From assembly GCA_029259995.1 (NCBI GenBank), contig JAJDEC010000183.1, forward strand, positions 1-15,314: a stretch of 15,314 bases of DNA, read 5' to 3'. Each line of letters begins with the position of its first letter. Within the stretch, counting starts at the first letter, position 1. Of this stretch, positions 1 through 6,044 are shown piece by piece. The notes beneath the pieces are model-generated. The model was given only the letters and a program-made list of their open reading frames with translations, was not told the DNA's origin and made no database searches. The position numbers and the translations under genes were made by a program. The DNA is from Phycisphaerae bacterium (GTDB lineage: Bacteria; Planctomycetota; Phycisphaerae; UBA1845; UTPLA1).

Positions 1-456
1 CTACATCGTGGTTTCGTTGCGTTGCTGTTTGTCATCGCCATCGCTGGATCGACACTGGCATGCATGCGGTTTGACGTAGAGCTTCTGGAGCGGGAGCGCC
101 AGACGGACCACGGGTTCTACGGACTCTATGTGGGAATCGTGGATCGCGGACTGTGCTTGATTCGAATTGTTCGCCCGCCGTCATTGATGGCGGGATCACG
201 GCAGTTCACCTTCGATTATGCAGGCCTTAAGATATATCGTGCTGTGTTGGGGCCATCCTTCGGTACGACGGTTTTCATTCCGTTCTGGATGATCGCCAGT
301 GTCGCCGCACCTTACCCGTGCTTGGTTGTATATCGCACGTACCGCCTCCGACGCCGAAAACCGGCCAGCGCCTGCACGCACTGTTCCTATGATCTGACGC
401 TGAATGAATCCGGCGTCTGCCCCGAATGCGGCGAGAGTGTGGAGGTGGCGGCGTGA
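1..456 (+). CDS. Membrane protein with C-terminal zinc ribbon (5' partial)
   Basis: The reading frame is open to the left edge, so the true start lies outside the window; an internal TTG at 22 is the first possible start inside it. The visible part opens with a hydrophobic stretch (LLFVIAIAGSTLACM) that should be a membrane segment. A roughly 70-residue domain of unknown fold follows, then a second hydrophobic stretch (FIPFWMIASVAAPYPCLVVY), a basic patch (RLRRRK), and a four-cysteine ribbon with CTHC and CPEC knuckles near the C-terminus. This layout resembles small planctomycete membrane proteins that carry a CGYDLTGN-type zinc ribbon, which is family knowledge from memory. The ribbon follows a positive patch, so it probably faces the cytoplasm. 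Function is unknown. The stop overlaps the GTG start of the next gene, so the two are probably co-transcribed and translationally coupled. Confidence 0.75.
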   Translation, partial: LHRGFVALLFVIAIAGSTLACMRFDVELLERERQTDHGFYGLYVGIVDRGLCLIRIVRPPSLMAGSRQFTFDYAGLKIYRAVLGPSFGTTVFIPFWMIASVAAPYPCLVVYRTYRLRRRKPASACTHCSYDLTLNESGVCPECGESVEVAA

Positions 457-932
457 AGTGGGCGCAGAATATCGTGGGGGGCGTGGCTTTGTTGGGGCTT
501 GGCTTCTGGGCAGCAACGTCACTCTTCGTACCGTTCCATGTGTATGCAGGCCCGAACGTCTCTGTTGCGAACCGCCAGGGATTGGCATGCCTGTTGGGCG
601 ATCTCTTATCGATGACGCCGATGCAAATCGGTCTGGCACGATACGGAGGCGACTGGTTGGAATTGCCGAGCGTCGAACGACTACATGGCCACGTCGCCCT
701 GGACATTCCCCACTGGCTCATCAACCTCATCGCGTGGTCGATGTTCTACGTGCTGTGGCGATGGGCGAGGAGACATCCGAAGGGGCATTGCCAGAAGTGC
801 GGGTATGATCTGACGGGGAATGAACGCGGAACTTGTTCGGAGTGTGGAGAGACGTCGCCACGTTTCGGCGGAAGCGCCGACCCGTGCGAAAAAGACAAGT
901 GTCTATCTGGCCCCCAAGGATTCGAACCTTGA
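453..932 (+). CDS. Membrane protein with C-terminal zinc ribbon, tail running into tRNA
   Basis: I place the start at GTG 453. It overlaps the previous stop as GTGA and has a GGAGG-like ribosome site at 441-445 with suitable spacing. An in-frame ATG at 426 lies inside the previous gene's ribbon and is less likely. The 159-residue product has an N-terminal membrane segment (IVGGVALLGLGFWAATSLF), a central domain of unknown function, a second hydrophobic stretch (WLINLIAWSMFYVLW), a basic patch, and a ribbon with CQKC and CSEC knuckles. It is a paralogue of the preceding gene. After the ribbon, where these proteins normally finish, an unusual tail of about 25 residues runs antisense through the tRNA-Gln gene and stops in its T-arm. 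That tail is probably a read-on extension rather than a domain. Function unknown. Confidence 0.75.
   Translation: MKWAQNIVGGVALLGLGFWAATSLFVPFHVYAGPNVSVANRQGLACLLGDLLSMTPMQIGLARYGGDWLELPSVERLHGHVALDIPHWLINLIAWSMFYVLWRWARRHPKGHCQKCGYDLTGNERGTCSECGETSPRFGGSADPCEKDKCLSGPQGFEP
889..904 (-). terminator. Possible weak terminator of tRNA-Gln
   Basis: Just after the tRNA 3' end, the minus strand reads AGACACTTGTCT and then a run of five T. This is a 4-5 bp stem with a tiny loop. The stem is weak, so this is only a candidate for where the tRNA transcript ends. It lies inside the coding tail of the opposing zinc-ribbon gene. Confidence 0.35.
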
Positions 933-977
933 CAAACAGATTCAGAGTCTGTCGTGCTACCATTACACTAGGGGCCA
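907..977 (-). tRNA. tRNA-Gln (anticodon CUG)
   Basis: Read on the minus strand, this folds as a full cloverleaf. The acceptor stem is TGGCCCC (977-971) with GGGGCCA (914-908), and the discriminator is G at 907. The anticodon stem ACAGA/TCTGT encloses loop CTCTGAA, giving anticodon CUG (945-943), which reads CAG. The T-arm is CAAGG/CCTTG with loop TTCGAAT. The weak U1-A72 pair and G73 are known glutamine identity features and agree with the anticodon. CCA is not encoded. The gene has its own promoter (991-1018) and overlaps the end of an opposing coding region by 26 bases. Confidence 0.97.
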
Positions 978-990
978 ATCCAGCCTGAAA

Positions 991-1018
991 AGTCTAGTCA
1001 TCGGCCGAATCGTGTCAA
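991..1018 (-). promoter_or_regulatory. Sigma70-type promoter of tRNA-Gln
   Basis: On the minus strand a perfect -35 box TTGACA (1018-1013) is followed after 16 bases by TAGACT (996-991), a 4/6 match to the -10 consensus. This would start transcription roughly 7 bases upstream of the mature tRNA. It sits between the stop of the RDD gene and the tRNA, so the tRNA need not depend on read-through from that gene. Confidence 0.7.
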
Positions 1019-1037
1019 GCCGTGTTGGCGTCAGGGC

Positions 1038-1697
1038 TTATGACGCGGGATTGTGATTGGGTTCGACAGACACCGCCGGATCCGAATCCGAATCGTCGTC
1101 GGAGTGGACTTCCAGGGGCTCAATGTCAGAAAACGTCACAGGGTATGTTCCAAACAGCTTGGTCCTGTAGATGACCTGGCCGGGGCCGGCCGGGCGCGAT
1201 CGTGCAAGGACCACCCATGTTCCCGCGAGCCGATCGTGCAGCGCCTGGCGCTTCTTCCATCGGAATGTGGGAATGAAGACGGCGCCGAGCGTGAAGAATG
1301 CCAACAGGGAAAAGAGCGTCCTCTTGCAAACCTGCGCCCAATTCGGGGGAATGCCGTCGAGACCGATCAAGCGAATGCGGGCGATCCGATACCCCAGTGT
1401 TCCATCCCATGTTCGACGCATGCCGATTTGGTAGATGAACGGCAACAAGATGGAAATCGTGACGGTTGCATAGTATCTCGGGGCGCCAATATCCTCGAAT
1501 ACGAGTCGCCTTTGCTTCGCCGCATCATCGAGCTTGACCTGATGCTCCGGCGCGACCCACAGATACGTGGCGATCAGCATCGGTATTGCCATCAAGGTAA
1601 AACACACGCTGAGATCAATCGCCACCGCGATCAGGCGGCGCTGCCCGCTGGCGTAGTCGGCATCCTCAAAAATGACGGTGCTCCCGGAAGCATTCAT
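1038..1697 (-). CDS. RDD-family membrane protein
   Basis: The 219-residue product is recognised as an RDD domain protein. The signature residues are Arg20/21 and Asp28 in the first membrane segment (GQRRLIAVAIDLSV) and Asp155 in the closing motif ALHDRLAGT that gives the family its name. Membrane segments lie at about 22-47, 75-92 and 125-145, followed by a soluble acidic tail rich in Asp and Ser. RDD proteins are poorly characterised; some have been linked to ion or osmolyte transport, and the role here is unknown. I use the ATG at 1697 because the domain begins right after it and the frame further upstream would overlap the divergent gene. There is no clear ribosome site, but an extended -10 box lies 9 bases upstream, so the mRNA may be leaderless. 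The next gene downstream on this strand is tRNA-Gln. Confidence 0.85.
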   Translation of the reverse strand: MNASGSTVIFEDADYASGQRRLIAVAIDLSVCFTLMAIPMLIATYLWVAPEHQVKLDDAAKQRRLVFEDIGAPRYYATVTISILLPFIYQIGMRRTWDGTLGYRIARIRLIGLDGIPPNWAQVCKRTLFSLLAFFTLGAVFIPTFRWKKRQALHDRLAGTWVVLARSRPAGPGQVIYRTKLFGTYPVTFSDIEPLEVHSDDDSDSDPAVSVEPNHNPAS

Positions 1698-1705
1698 GAC
1701 GGGCG

Positions 1706-1714
1706 AGTATAGCA
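1706..1714 (-). promoter_or_regulatory. Extended -10 element of the RDD gene
   Basis: The minus strand reads TGCTATACT, which matches the extended -10 form TGnTATAAT with one mismatch. No convincing -35 box is seen 16-18 bases upstream, as is common for extended -10 promoters. Its last base is 9 bases before the ATG at 1697, so the predicted transcript would begin at or within a few bases of the start codon. Confidence 0.45.
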
Positions 1715-1898
1715 AGTCCGGTGTGTATCGCACGAGCCGGCCTTGGCAAGTGTCGGCGGAATTGGCTATGCTTAAGCGGGCGCGGCCGTTGACGAATACG
1801 GTACCGCGAATCGGTAAGTGAACGGAAGCATGAGTAGAGCGTCCGGCAACGACAGGCAACCAAGGCACTGCGATGAGCCGCGGCTCGTGAATTGCGCG

Positions 1899-2828
1899 AT
1901 GCAATTTCCGGAGGCGCCATCGGCTGGATGGGGTCGCTCGATCGCCGGCATCGCCGTCATCGCTGTCGTCATCCTGCTTCTCACACCCGCTGACGCATGG
2001 GCGTGGGGCCCCGGAACCCACATCAAACTGGCGAGTGATCTGATCAAGAACCTGGCGCTGCTGCCGGGCGGCGTCGCTGCGCTGATCGCGTCGAACCGGC
2101 GATTCTTTCAATTCGGCAACGTGGCCACGGATATCGTGCTGGCGAAGAAGATGAGCAGCGTCAAGCAGGTCTGCCATCGCTGGGCGACGGGATTCAAGCT
2201 GCTCGAGAATTCACAGAGCGACGCGGCCCGCGCGTTTTCTTACGGCTATCTGGCCCATCTGGCCGCGGACACAGTCGCCCACAACAAGTTTCTTCCCCGG
2301 CAGATGGCCGTCAGTCGCTGTACAGTCTCGTTCGGTCACTTCTATTGGGAAGTCCGCGCCGACGCGCCGCTGCGCGAAGGGCATTGGAAGCGACTCAACA
2401 AGTTGATCCGTCAAGACTTCCGAGAGCCCGAACGGCTGCTGGAGTCCCACGTGAAGGCGACGATGCTGTCATTTCAGGCGAATCGCGCGATCTTCCGGCA
2501 GGTCAATCGGCTCGCGTCCGAAAAGGCCTGGCAACGATCCGTTCGATTGTGGGCTCGATTGAGTCGCCACGATCTGGACCATCAACTCCTTGGCTCCTAT
2601 CACAATGAGTGCATGGAACGGATCGTTGACGTCCTGACGCGTGGGGATAAGTCGACACTTCTGCATGAGGACCCGAATGGAAACGCGCTGCTGGCCTACG
2701 CCAAGGCCCAGCGAAGACAACTTCGGCAGCTCAAGCGGGCCGGGTTGTCCGACACTGAGCTGGTGCGCGAGGCTGCCGCGGGGCACGCCCCGGAAAATCG
2801 AGCCATGACGCTCCTGGTCAACGATTGA
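1899..2828 (+). CDS. Secreted zinc-dependent phospholipase C-like protein
   Basis: With the ATG at 1899 the product has 309 residues: a signal peptide (hydrophobic core 15-28) ending AWA, then Trp36. The mature start WGPGTH matches the zinc-dependent phospholipase C fold, in which an N-terminal Trp itself binds zinc. Candidate ligands lie in the family order: W36, H41, D78, H93, H120, D124, H128, H147 and E151. The spacing HxxxDxxxH and HxxxE is as expected. Substrate cannot be told; bacterial members of this broad family include phospholipases and uncharacterised proteins. The remaining 150 residues are basic, probably helical, and match nothing I recognise. In-frame GTG 1818 and ATG 1830 would add a hydrophilic N-terminal extension before the signal core, so I prefer 1899, though no start has a strong ribosome site. 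The gene opens the plus-strand series and is divergent from the RDD gene. Confidence 0.8.
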   Translation: MQFPEAPSAGWGRSIAGIAVIAVVILLLTPADAWAWGPGTHIKLASDLIKNLALLPGGVAALIASNRRFFQFGNVATDIVLAKKMSSVKQVCHRWATGFKLLENSQSDAARAFSYGYLAHLAADTVAHNKFLPRQMAVSRCTVSFGHFYWEVRADAPLREGHWKRLNKLIRQDFREPERLLESHVKATMLSFQANRAIFRQVNRLASEKAWQRSVRLWARLSRHDLDHQLLGSYHNECMERIVDVLTRGDKSTLLHEDPNGNALLAYAKAQRRQLRQLKRAGLSDTELVREAAAGHAPENRAMTLLVND

Positions 2829-2838
2829 ATCATTGCAC

Positions 2839-2852
2839 CCCGGAATTCCGGG
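2839..2852 (+). repeat. Perfect 14-base palindrome after the phospholipase gene
   Basis: CCCGGAATTCCGGG starts 11 bases after the stop codon at 2828. It can form a compact GC-rich hairpin, but no T-run follows, so it is not a standard intrinsic terminator. It could be a factor-dependent terminator, an mRNA 3'-end stabiliser or a protein-binding site. A weak TTGACG/TAGCGT promoter-like pair follows directly (2853-2881) and could serve the next gene. Confidence 0.4.
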
Positions 2853-2962
2853 TTGACGGAGCCGAAAAACGCGCATAGCGTCTTATTAGGCCGTGCTTTG
2901 CGAATCTCATCGCCTGCGTCACAATGGCGCTGCCGAGACCGCGATGACGCATTGTGAGCAAC

Positions 2963-3481
2963 ATGCCCGAAGCAGATCCACTGATTGCCAACCCGACGAC
3001 GCGCGTTGAGAAGGTCCTGCGATGGATCGGTCCGTGGTATCGGGCGCGGCGCAGCGAGCGGATCGGATGGGGCGCTATCGCATTCAGCTGTGCCGTTTTG
3101 CTGGGGCTGGCTGTATGGCTCAAACCCTCGCCGGACGGCATGGGAACGCATCAGGCCCTGGGCCTTCCGCCGTGCGGATTCGTGTATTCAACAGGATTGC
3201 CGTGCCCGACGTGCGGAATGACGACGTCGTTTTCGCTGACAGTACGCGGTCGAATCCTGGCGGCCATCATTGCACAACCGGCGGGATTCGTGCTTTGCCT
3301 GGTTGCGGCGATGCTCGTCGTTTACGGATCCAGCGTTGCGTTGCGTGGCAATGCGATCTGGATTAACTGGGATCGGATTTCGGCGCGACTGGTTCTCTGC
3401 CTGGCGTTTCTCATCCTGGGTGGATGGGGATTCAAGATGGCTCACGGTTTGATCGCCGGCACGCTGCCGCTCAACGGTTAG
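2963..3481 (+). CDS. DUF2752 membrane protein
   Basis: The 172-residue protein carries the DUF2752 hallmark, a short Cys motif C81-P-T-C84-G-M-T-T-S just before a membrane segment. Membrane segments are predicted at about 34-53, 95-120 and 135-155. DUF2752 proteins are small membrane proteins of unknown function, common in planctomycetes and several other phyla. The paired cysteines suggest metal binding or redox chemistry, but that is inference. The start could be ATG 2963 or GTG 2954, three codons upstream; neither has a strong ribosome site, and I take the ATG. The next gene begins 22 bases after the stop, so the two are probably co-transcribed with the lipoproteins downstream. Confidence 0.8.
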   Translation: MPEADPLIANPTTRVEKVLRWIGPWYRARRSERIGWGAIAFSCAVLLGLAVWLKPSPDGMGTHQALGLPPCGFVYSTGLPCPTCGMTTSFSLTVRGRILAAIIAQPAGFVLCLVAAMLVVYGSSVALRGNAIWINWDRISARLVLCLAFLILGGWGFKMAHGLIAGTLPLNG

Positions 3482-3488
3482 CTCGGCG

Positions 3489-3494
3489 AAGGAG
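3489..3494 (+). promoter_or_regulatory. Ribosome binding site fixing a TTG start
   Basis: AAGGAG is a near-perfect Shine-Dalgarno site, 9 bases before TTG 3504. An ATG at 3497 lies only 2 bases away and would open an 8-codon frame ending at 3523, in another frame. Spacing favours the TTG as the true start of lipoprotein A. Confidence 0.6.
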
Positions 3495-3503
3495 TTATGA
3501 CAA

Positions 3504-4202
3504 TTGAATTGCTCGGAGACTGATTTCGTCACGACGCCGTCCAATACGAACAGCTGGCGACGCCGGCGCGTTGTTTGGAGTACGACGACATTGAGCGCCG
3601 TGTTCCTGCTGTCATGCGGTTGTCAACTGGCCTACCTTTTCGCGCCCGATGCGACGGAGACGATCCAGCCCGAGTACACGATCGGCGAGAGTTCCGTCGC
3701 CGTCGTTGTCTGGGCGGACCAGAGCATCATGGATGAATATCCCCAGGCGCGCACGCAGATATGCCGATCGCTGTCGCACCACATGAAGGAGAATCTTCCG
3801 GATACGAATGTGGTCACGGCGCGCCTCGTTGTTCGGCTGCAGTCTGACACGAGCATCGACTGGACGCAGATGAAGACGAACGAGCTCTGCGAAGAGCTTG
3901 AATGTCAGCATATTCTTCGGGTCGACCTGGAGACATTTTCGACGCGAGCCAGCAGTACGCCGCATTTGCGAAAGGCACGCATTGACGCGTCGCTGAACCT
4001 CTACAAGAAGGCGGACCAGGAAACAATACAATCCGTCTATCAGGATGAGGTTCGGTCCCTGTATCCGCCCGAATCCCAGCACGGCGCCTATGACATGGAC
4101 GAACGAGATCTGATGCACGCGGCCATTGAGTATTTCTCGACGAAGGCCGCGAGGAAATTCTATGAACACAAAATACTCCTCGAAGACAAGAAACGCGATT
4201 AG
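3504..4202 (+). CDS. Lipoprotein A of an overlapping paralogous pair
   Basis: The 232-residue product has a basic stretch (RRRR at 19-22), a hydrophobic core and a lipobox-like FLLSCGCQ. Either C38 (by lipobox rules) or C40 (by alignment with the next protein) would be lipidated. The mature part begins IQPEY, then a predicted beta-strand (SSVAVVVWAD), helices, and an LCEELECQHILRVDLETF segment. It ends with AARKFYEHK. The order of elements matches the next gene, so the two are paralogues. The pattern loosely resembles the LpoB/CsgG-type fold (nucleotide-binding-like periplasmic domain), but this is an impression and needs a structure search. The start is TTG 3504: AAGGAG at 3489-3494 lies 9 bases upstream, whereas the nearby ATG 3497 is out of frame and only 2 bases from that site. 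The gene overlaps the next by 41 bases. Confidence 0.75.
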   Translation: MNCSETDFVTTPSNTNSWRRRRVVWSTTTLSAVFLLSCGCQLAYLFAPDATETIQPEYTIGESSVAVVVWADQSIMDEYPQARTQICRSLSHHMKENLPDTNVVTARLVVRLQSDTSIDWTQMKTNELCEELECQHILRVDLETFSTRASSTPHLRKARIDASLNLYKKADQETIQSVYQDEVRSLYPPESQHGAYDMDERDLMHAAIEYFSTKAARKFYEHKILLEDKKRD

Positions 4203-4818
4203 TTTCGCCGGCCTCGCGATACTTGCGAGCACGGCCGTCACGGGTTGCCAGAGCCTTGCCGGATTCATTGTCGGCATGCAGGGCGGCGAGCTGATCAAGC
4301 CTGAATTTGAGTTGTCTCCGGACGGCCCGCTTCTGATCCTCTTTGACGATCGCGCCGGGAGGATTGATCGACCGCAGGCGTTGCGAAAAGCGCACAAAGT
4401 CGTCTCCGATCAATTCGTCGATCAGCGCGTCAACTCGCGCGTCATTCCGTTCACGGAATGGCAGCGATTTCAGCAGGGCGCCAACAAATACGATCGACTG
4501 ACGATCCGCGAAATCGGCGAGAAGATGGGCGCCGAGCAGGTCATTTATGTCGGCGTCGAGCGGTTCGCGACGCAATCCCAGGAGGGGGCGCCGATCTTCG
4601 ACGGTCTATTCGAGGCGCGCGTGAAGGTGATCTCCACGGATCGCACGCGGGACGTACGCCTCTGGCCGCGAGACGGCGCAGGGCATCGAATCAGCGTCTC
4701 GACGAACCCGACGCCGATGGACGGCGACACAGGCGAAGGCGACGTTGCCGATGAACTCGGCGAAAAAATGGGCGAGGCCGTCGCCAAGCTGTTCTACGAA
4801 CATCGCGAGCATGAGTGA
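4162..4818 (+). CDS. Lipoprotein B of an overlapping paralogous pair
   Basis: The start is ATG 4162, with GAGG at 4151-4154 seven bases upstream, all inside the end of lipoprotein A. The 218-residue protein has a signal segment (14-27) and a clean lipobox VTGC with Cys29. The mature part shows the same order of elements as lipoprotein A: IKPEF against IQPEY, a beta-strand (GPLLILFDD), helices, an EIGEKMGAEQVIYVGVERF segment matching LCEELECQHILRVDLETF, and a final KLFYEHR matching RKFYEHK. The GA(E/D)xVIYVG pattern recalls LpoB/CsgG-like periplasmic domains, but I cannot assign a family. It probably sits in a membrane facing the periplasm and may pair with its neighbour. The glycosyltransferase starts 6 bases after the stop. 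Confidence 0.8.
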   Translation: MNTKYSSKTRNAISFAGLAILASTAVTGCQSLAGFIVGMQGGELIKPEFELSPDGPLLILFDDRAGRIDRPQALRKAHKVVSDQFVDQRVNSRVIPFTEWQRFQQGANKYDRLTIREIGEKMGAEQVIYVGVERFATQSQEGAPIFDGLFEARVKVISTDRTRDVRLWPRDGAGHRISVSTNPTPMDGDTGEGDVADELGEKMGEAVAKLFYEHREHE

Positions 4819-4824
4819 ATCGTG

Positions 4825-5937
4825 ATGCGCGTTCTTCACGTACTGGATGCCGATTGCAACGAGACGCACGCCCAGGTGCTCGACGTGCTCCGCGCGCGAA
4901 GCGGCGAGGACGACGACCACGTCGTCGCAGCCATCGACGCGAACGTCGCCGAACGCCTCGCGCCCCATGTCGGAACGCCGATTCTCCGAACGCCCCGACG
5001 CATCCTCGCCTCCCTGAACCTGGCGCCGTCGCTGCGCGACTTGATGCGCCGCGAGCGCGTTGATGTCGTTCATGCCTGGGGAGCGCGCGCCGCGGCGGCG
5101 GCCCATTCCGCCGCACCCGAGCAGCCGCTGGTGCTCACGATGCTCGAGCCGGCCGCCGCTGATACAACTGCGAAACTACTCCGATCGATCGATCGATCAA
5201 TTCCCGTTGTCACGGGGACGCAGCGCGCCATGCGGCTCCTGCTGACGGCCAGCGTTCACGCTGACGCCGTCGCTGTCGTGCGAGGCCCGGCCGATTTCGG
5301 CGCCATCAATCGGGCGAAACAAGAGGGCATCCGTGAACAGCTGATCGGCGACGCCGGTCCGGTGATTCTCCTGCATGGTCCATCGATCCGCGGGCAAGGA
5401 CACTTCGAAGGCGTCTGGGCCTGTGCCATCATTCGTCAGATTTATCCGAACATGCGCGTCGTGCTTCCGTATGCGTCCGCCGATCGGCAGAGAATTCGAC
5501 GATTCGCGATCCGCATGACGCATTCCGGGTTCCCTGTGATTCCTGATTCCCATCTGTCCTGGGCGGAATTGATGAGTGCAACCGACATCTTTCTCGCTCC
5601 CGCGATCGGTGATATCTGTACGGAGCCCATCGGCGTGGCCATGGCGGCGGGCGTCGTCTGCGTGGGGGCCGCCGTGCATTCTGTTGCTGAAGTCATTGCG
5701 GATCGACACAACGGGCTGCTCAGCCGCGACACGTCGATCGAAACGCTGCCGGCGCGCATCCTTGCCGCGATCGAGGACAAGGCGCTCGTACGGCAGGTGA
5801 CCGACGTTGCACGAAGCCAGGCCTTCGAGGTCTTCGGCGTCCGCGCATTTGCTGACAACTACCATCGCGTCTATCAGAACGTCCTCGACAACTGTCCCGT
5901 TATCGACGGCGTTACGGACACAGCCATGGTGTCGTAA
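4825..5937 (+). CDS. GT4-like (GT-B fold) glycosyltransferase
   Basis: The 370-residue cytoplasmic protein opens with a Rossmann strand (MRVLHVLDAD), has VDVVHAWGARAAAAAH in the N-terminal domain, and a C-terminal Glycos_transf_1-like domain starting near GPVILLHGPSIRGQGHFEGV. The nucleotide-sugar end reads LSWAELMSATDIFLAP, then AMAAGVVCVGAAVHSVAEVI and the usual NGLL. The familiar EX7E pair is altered: D263 stands where the first Glu is expected and V271 where the second is. It probably transfers a sugar to a lipid or other acceptor; donor and acceptor are unknown. A GTG at 4822 directly precedes the chosen ATG 4825. It follows lipoprotein B by 6 bases and is followed by an acyltransferase-fold gene, suggesting glycolipid or envelope work. 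Confident in the fold, less so in activity. Confidence 0.82.
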   Translation: MRVLHVLDADCNETHAQVLDVLRARSGEDDDHVVAAIDANVAERLAPHVGTPILRTPRRILASLNLAPSLRDLMRRERVDVVHAWGARAAAAAHSAAPEQPLVLTMLEPAAADTTAKLLRSIDRSIPVVTGTQRAMRLLLTASVHADAVAVVRGPADFGAINRAKQEGIREQLIGDAGPVILLHGPSIRGQGHFEGVWACAIIRQIYPNMRVVLPYASADRQRIRRFAIRMTHSGFPVIPDSHLSWAELMSATDIFLAPAIGDICTEPIGVAMAAGVVCVGAAVHSVAEVIADRHNGLLSRDTSIETLPARILAAIEDKALVRQVTDVARSQAFEVFGVRAFADNYHRVYQNVLDNCPVIDGVTDTAMVS

Positions 5938-6044
5938 GCCCGTCGATTCCCGTCGCGCAGTCTTTGCGCAATCGTCGCCGCCGTTCAAAACCCGCAGCCG
6001 CGACTGACCGATATTCGAATGTGACGACGCGATCGAAACAACCG

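Noticed and set aside
1698..2177. Upstream extension of the RDD reading frame on the minus strand
   Set aside because: It overlaps the phospholipase-like gene, is Arg/Ser-rich, and the RDD domain begins right after ATG 1697.
2853..2881. TTGACG-17-TAGCGT as a promoter for the DUF2752 gene
   Set aside because: The -10 match is only 3/6, so it is mentioned but not listed as a feature.
4545..5116. Arg-rich minus-strand frames across the lipoprotein B/glycosyltransferase junction
   Set aside because: Typical antisense shadows in GC-rich DNA; the plus-strand genes have clear motifs and ribosome sites.
5183..5197. GATC tandem run inside the glycosyltransferase
   Set aside because: It is in frame and encodes ordinary residues (RSIDRS); too short to be called a functional repeat.
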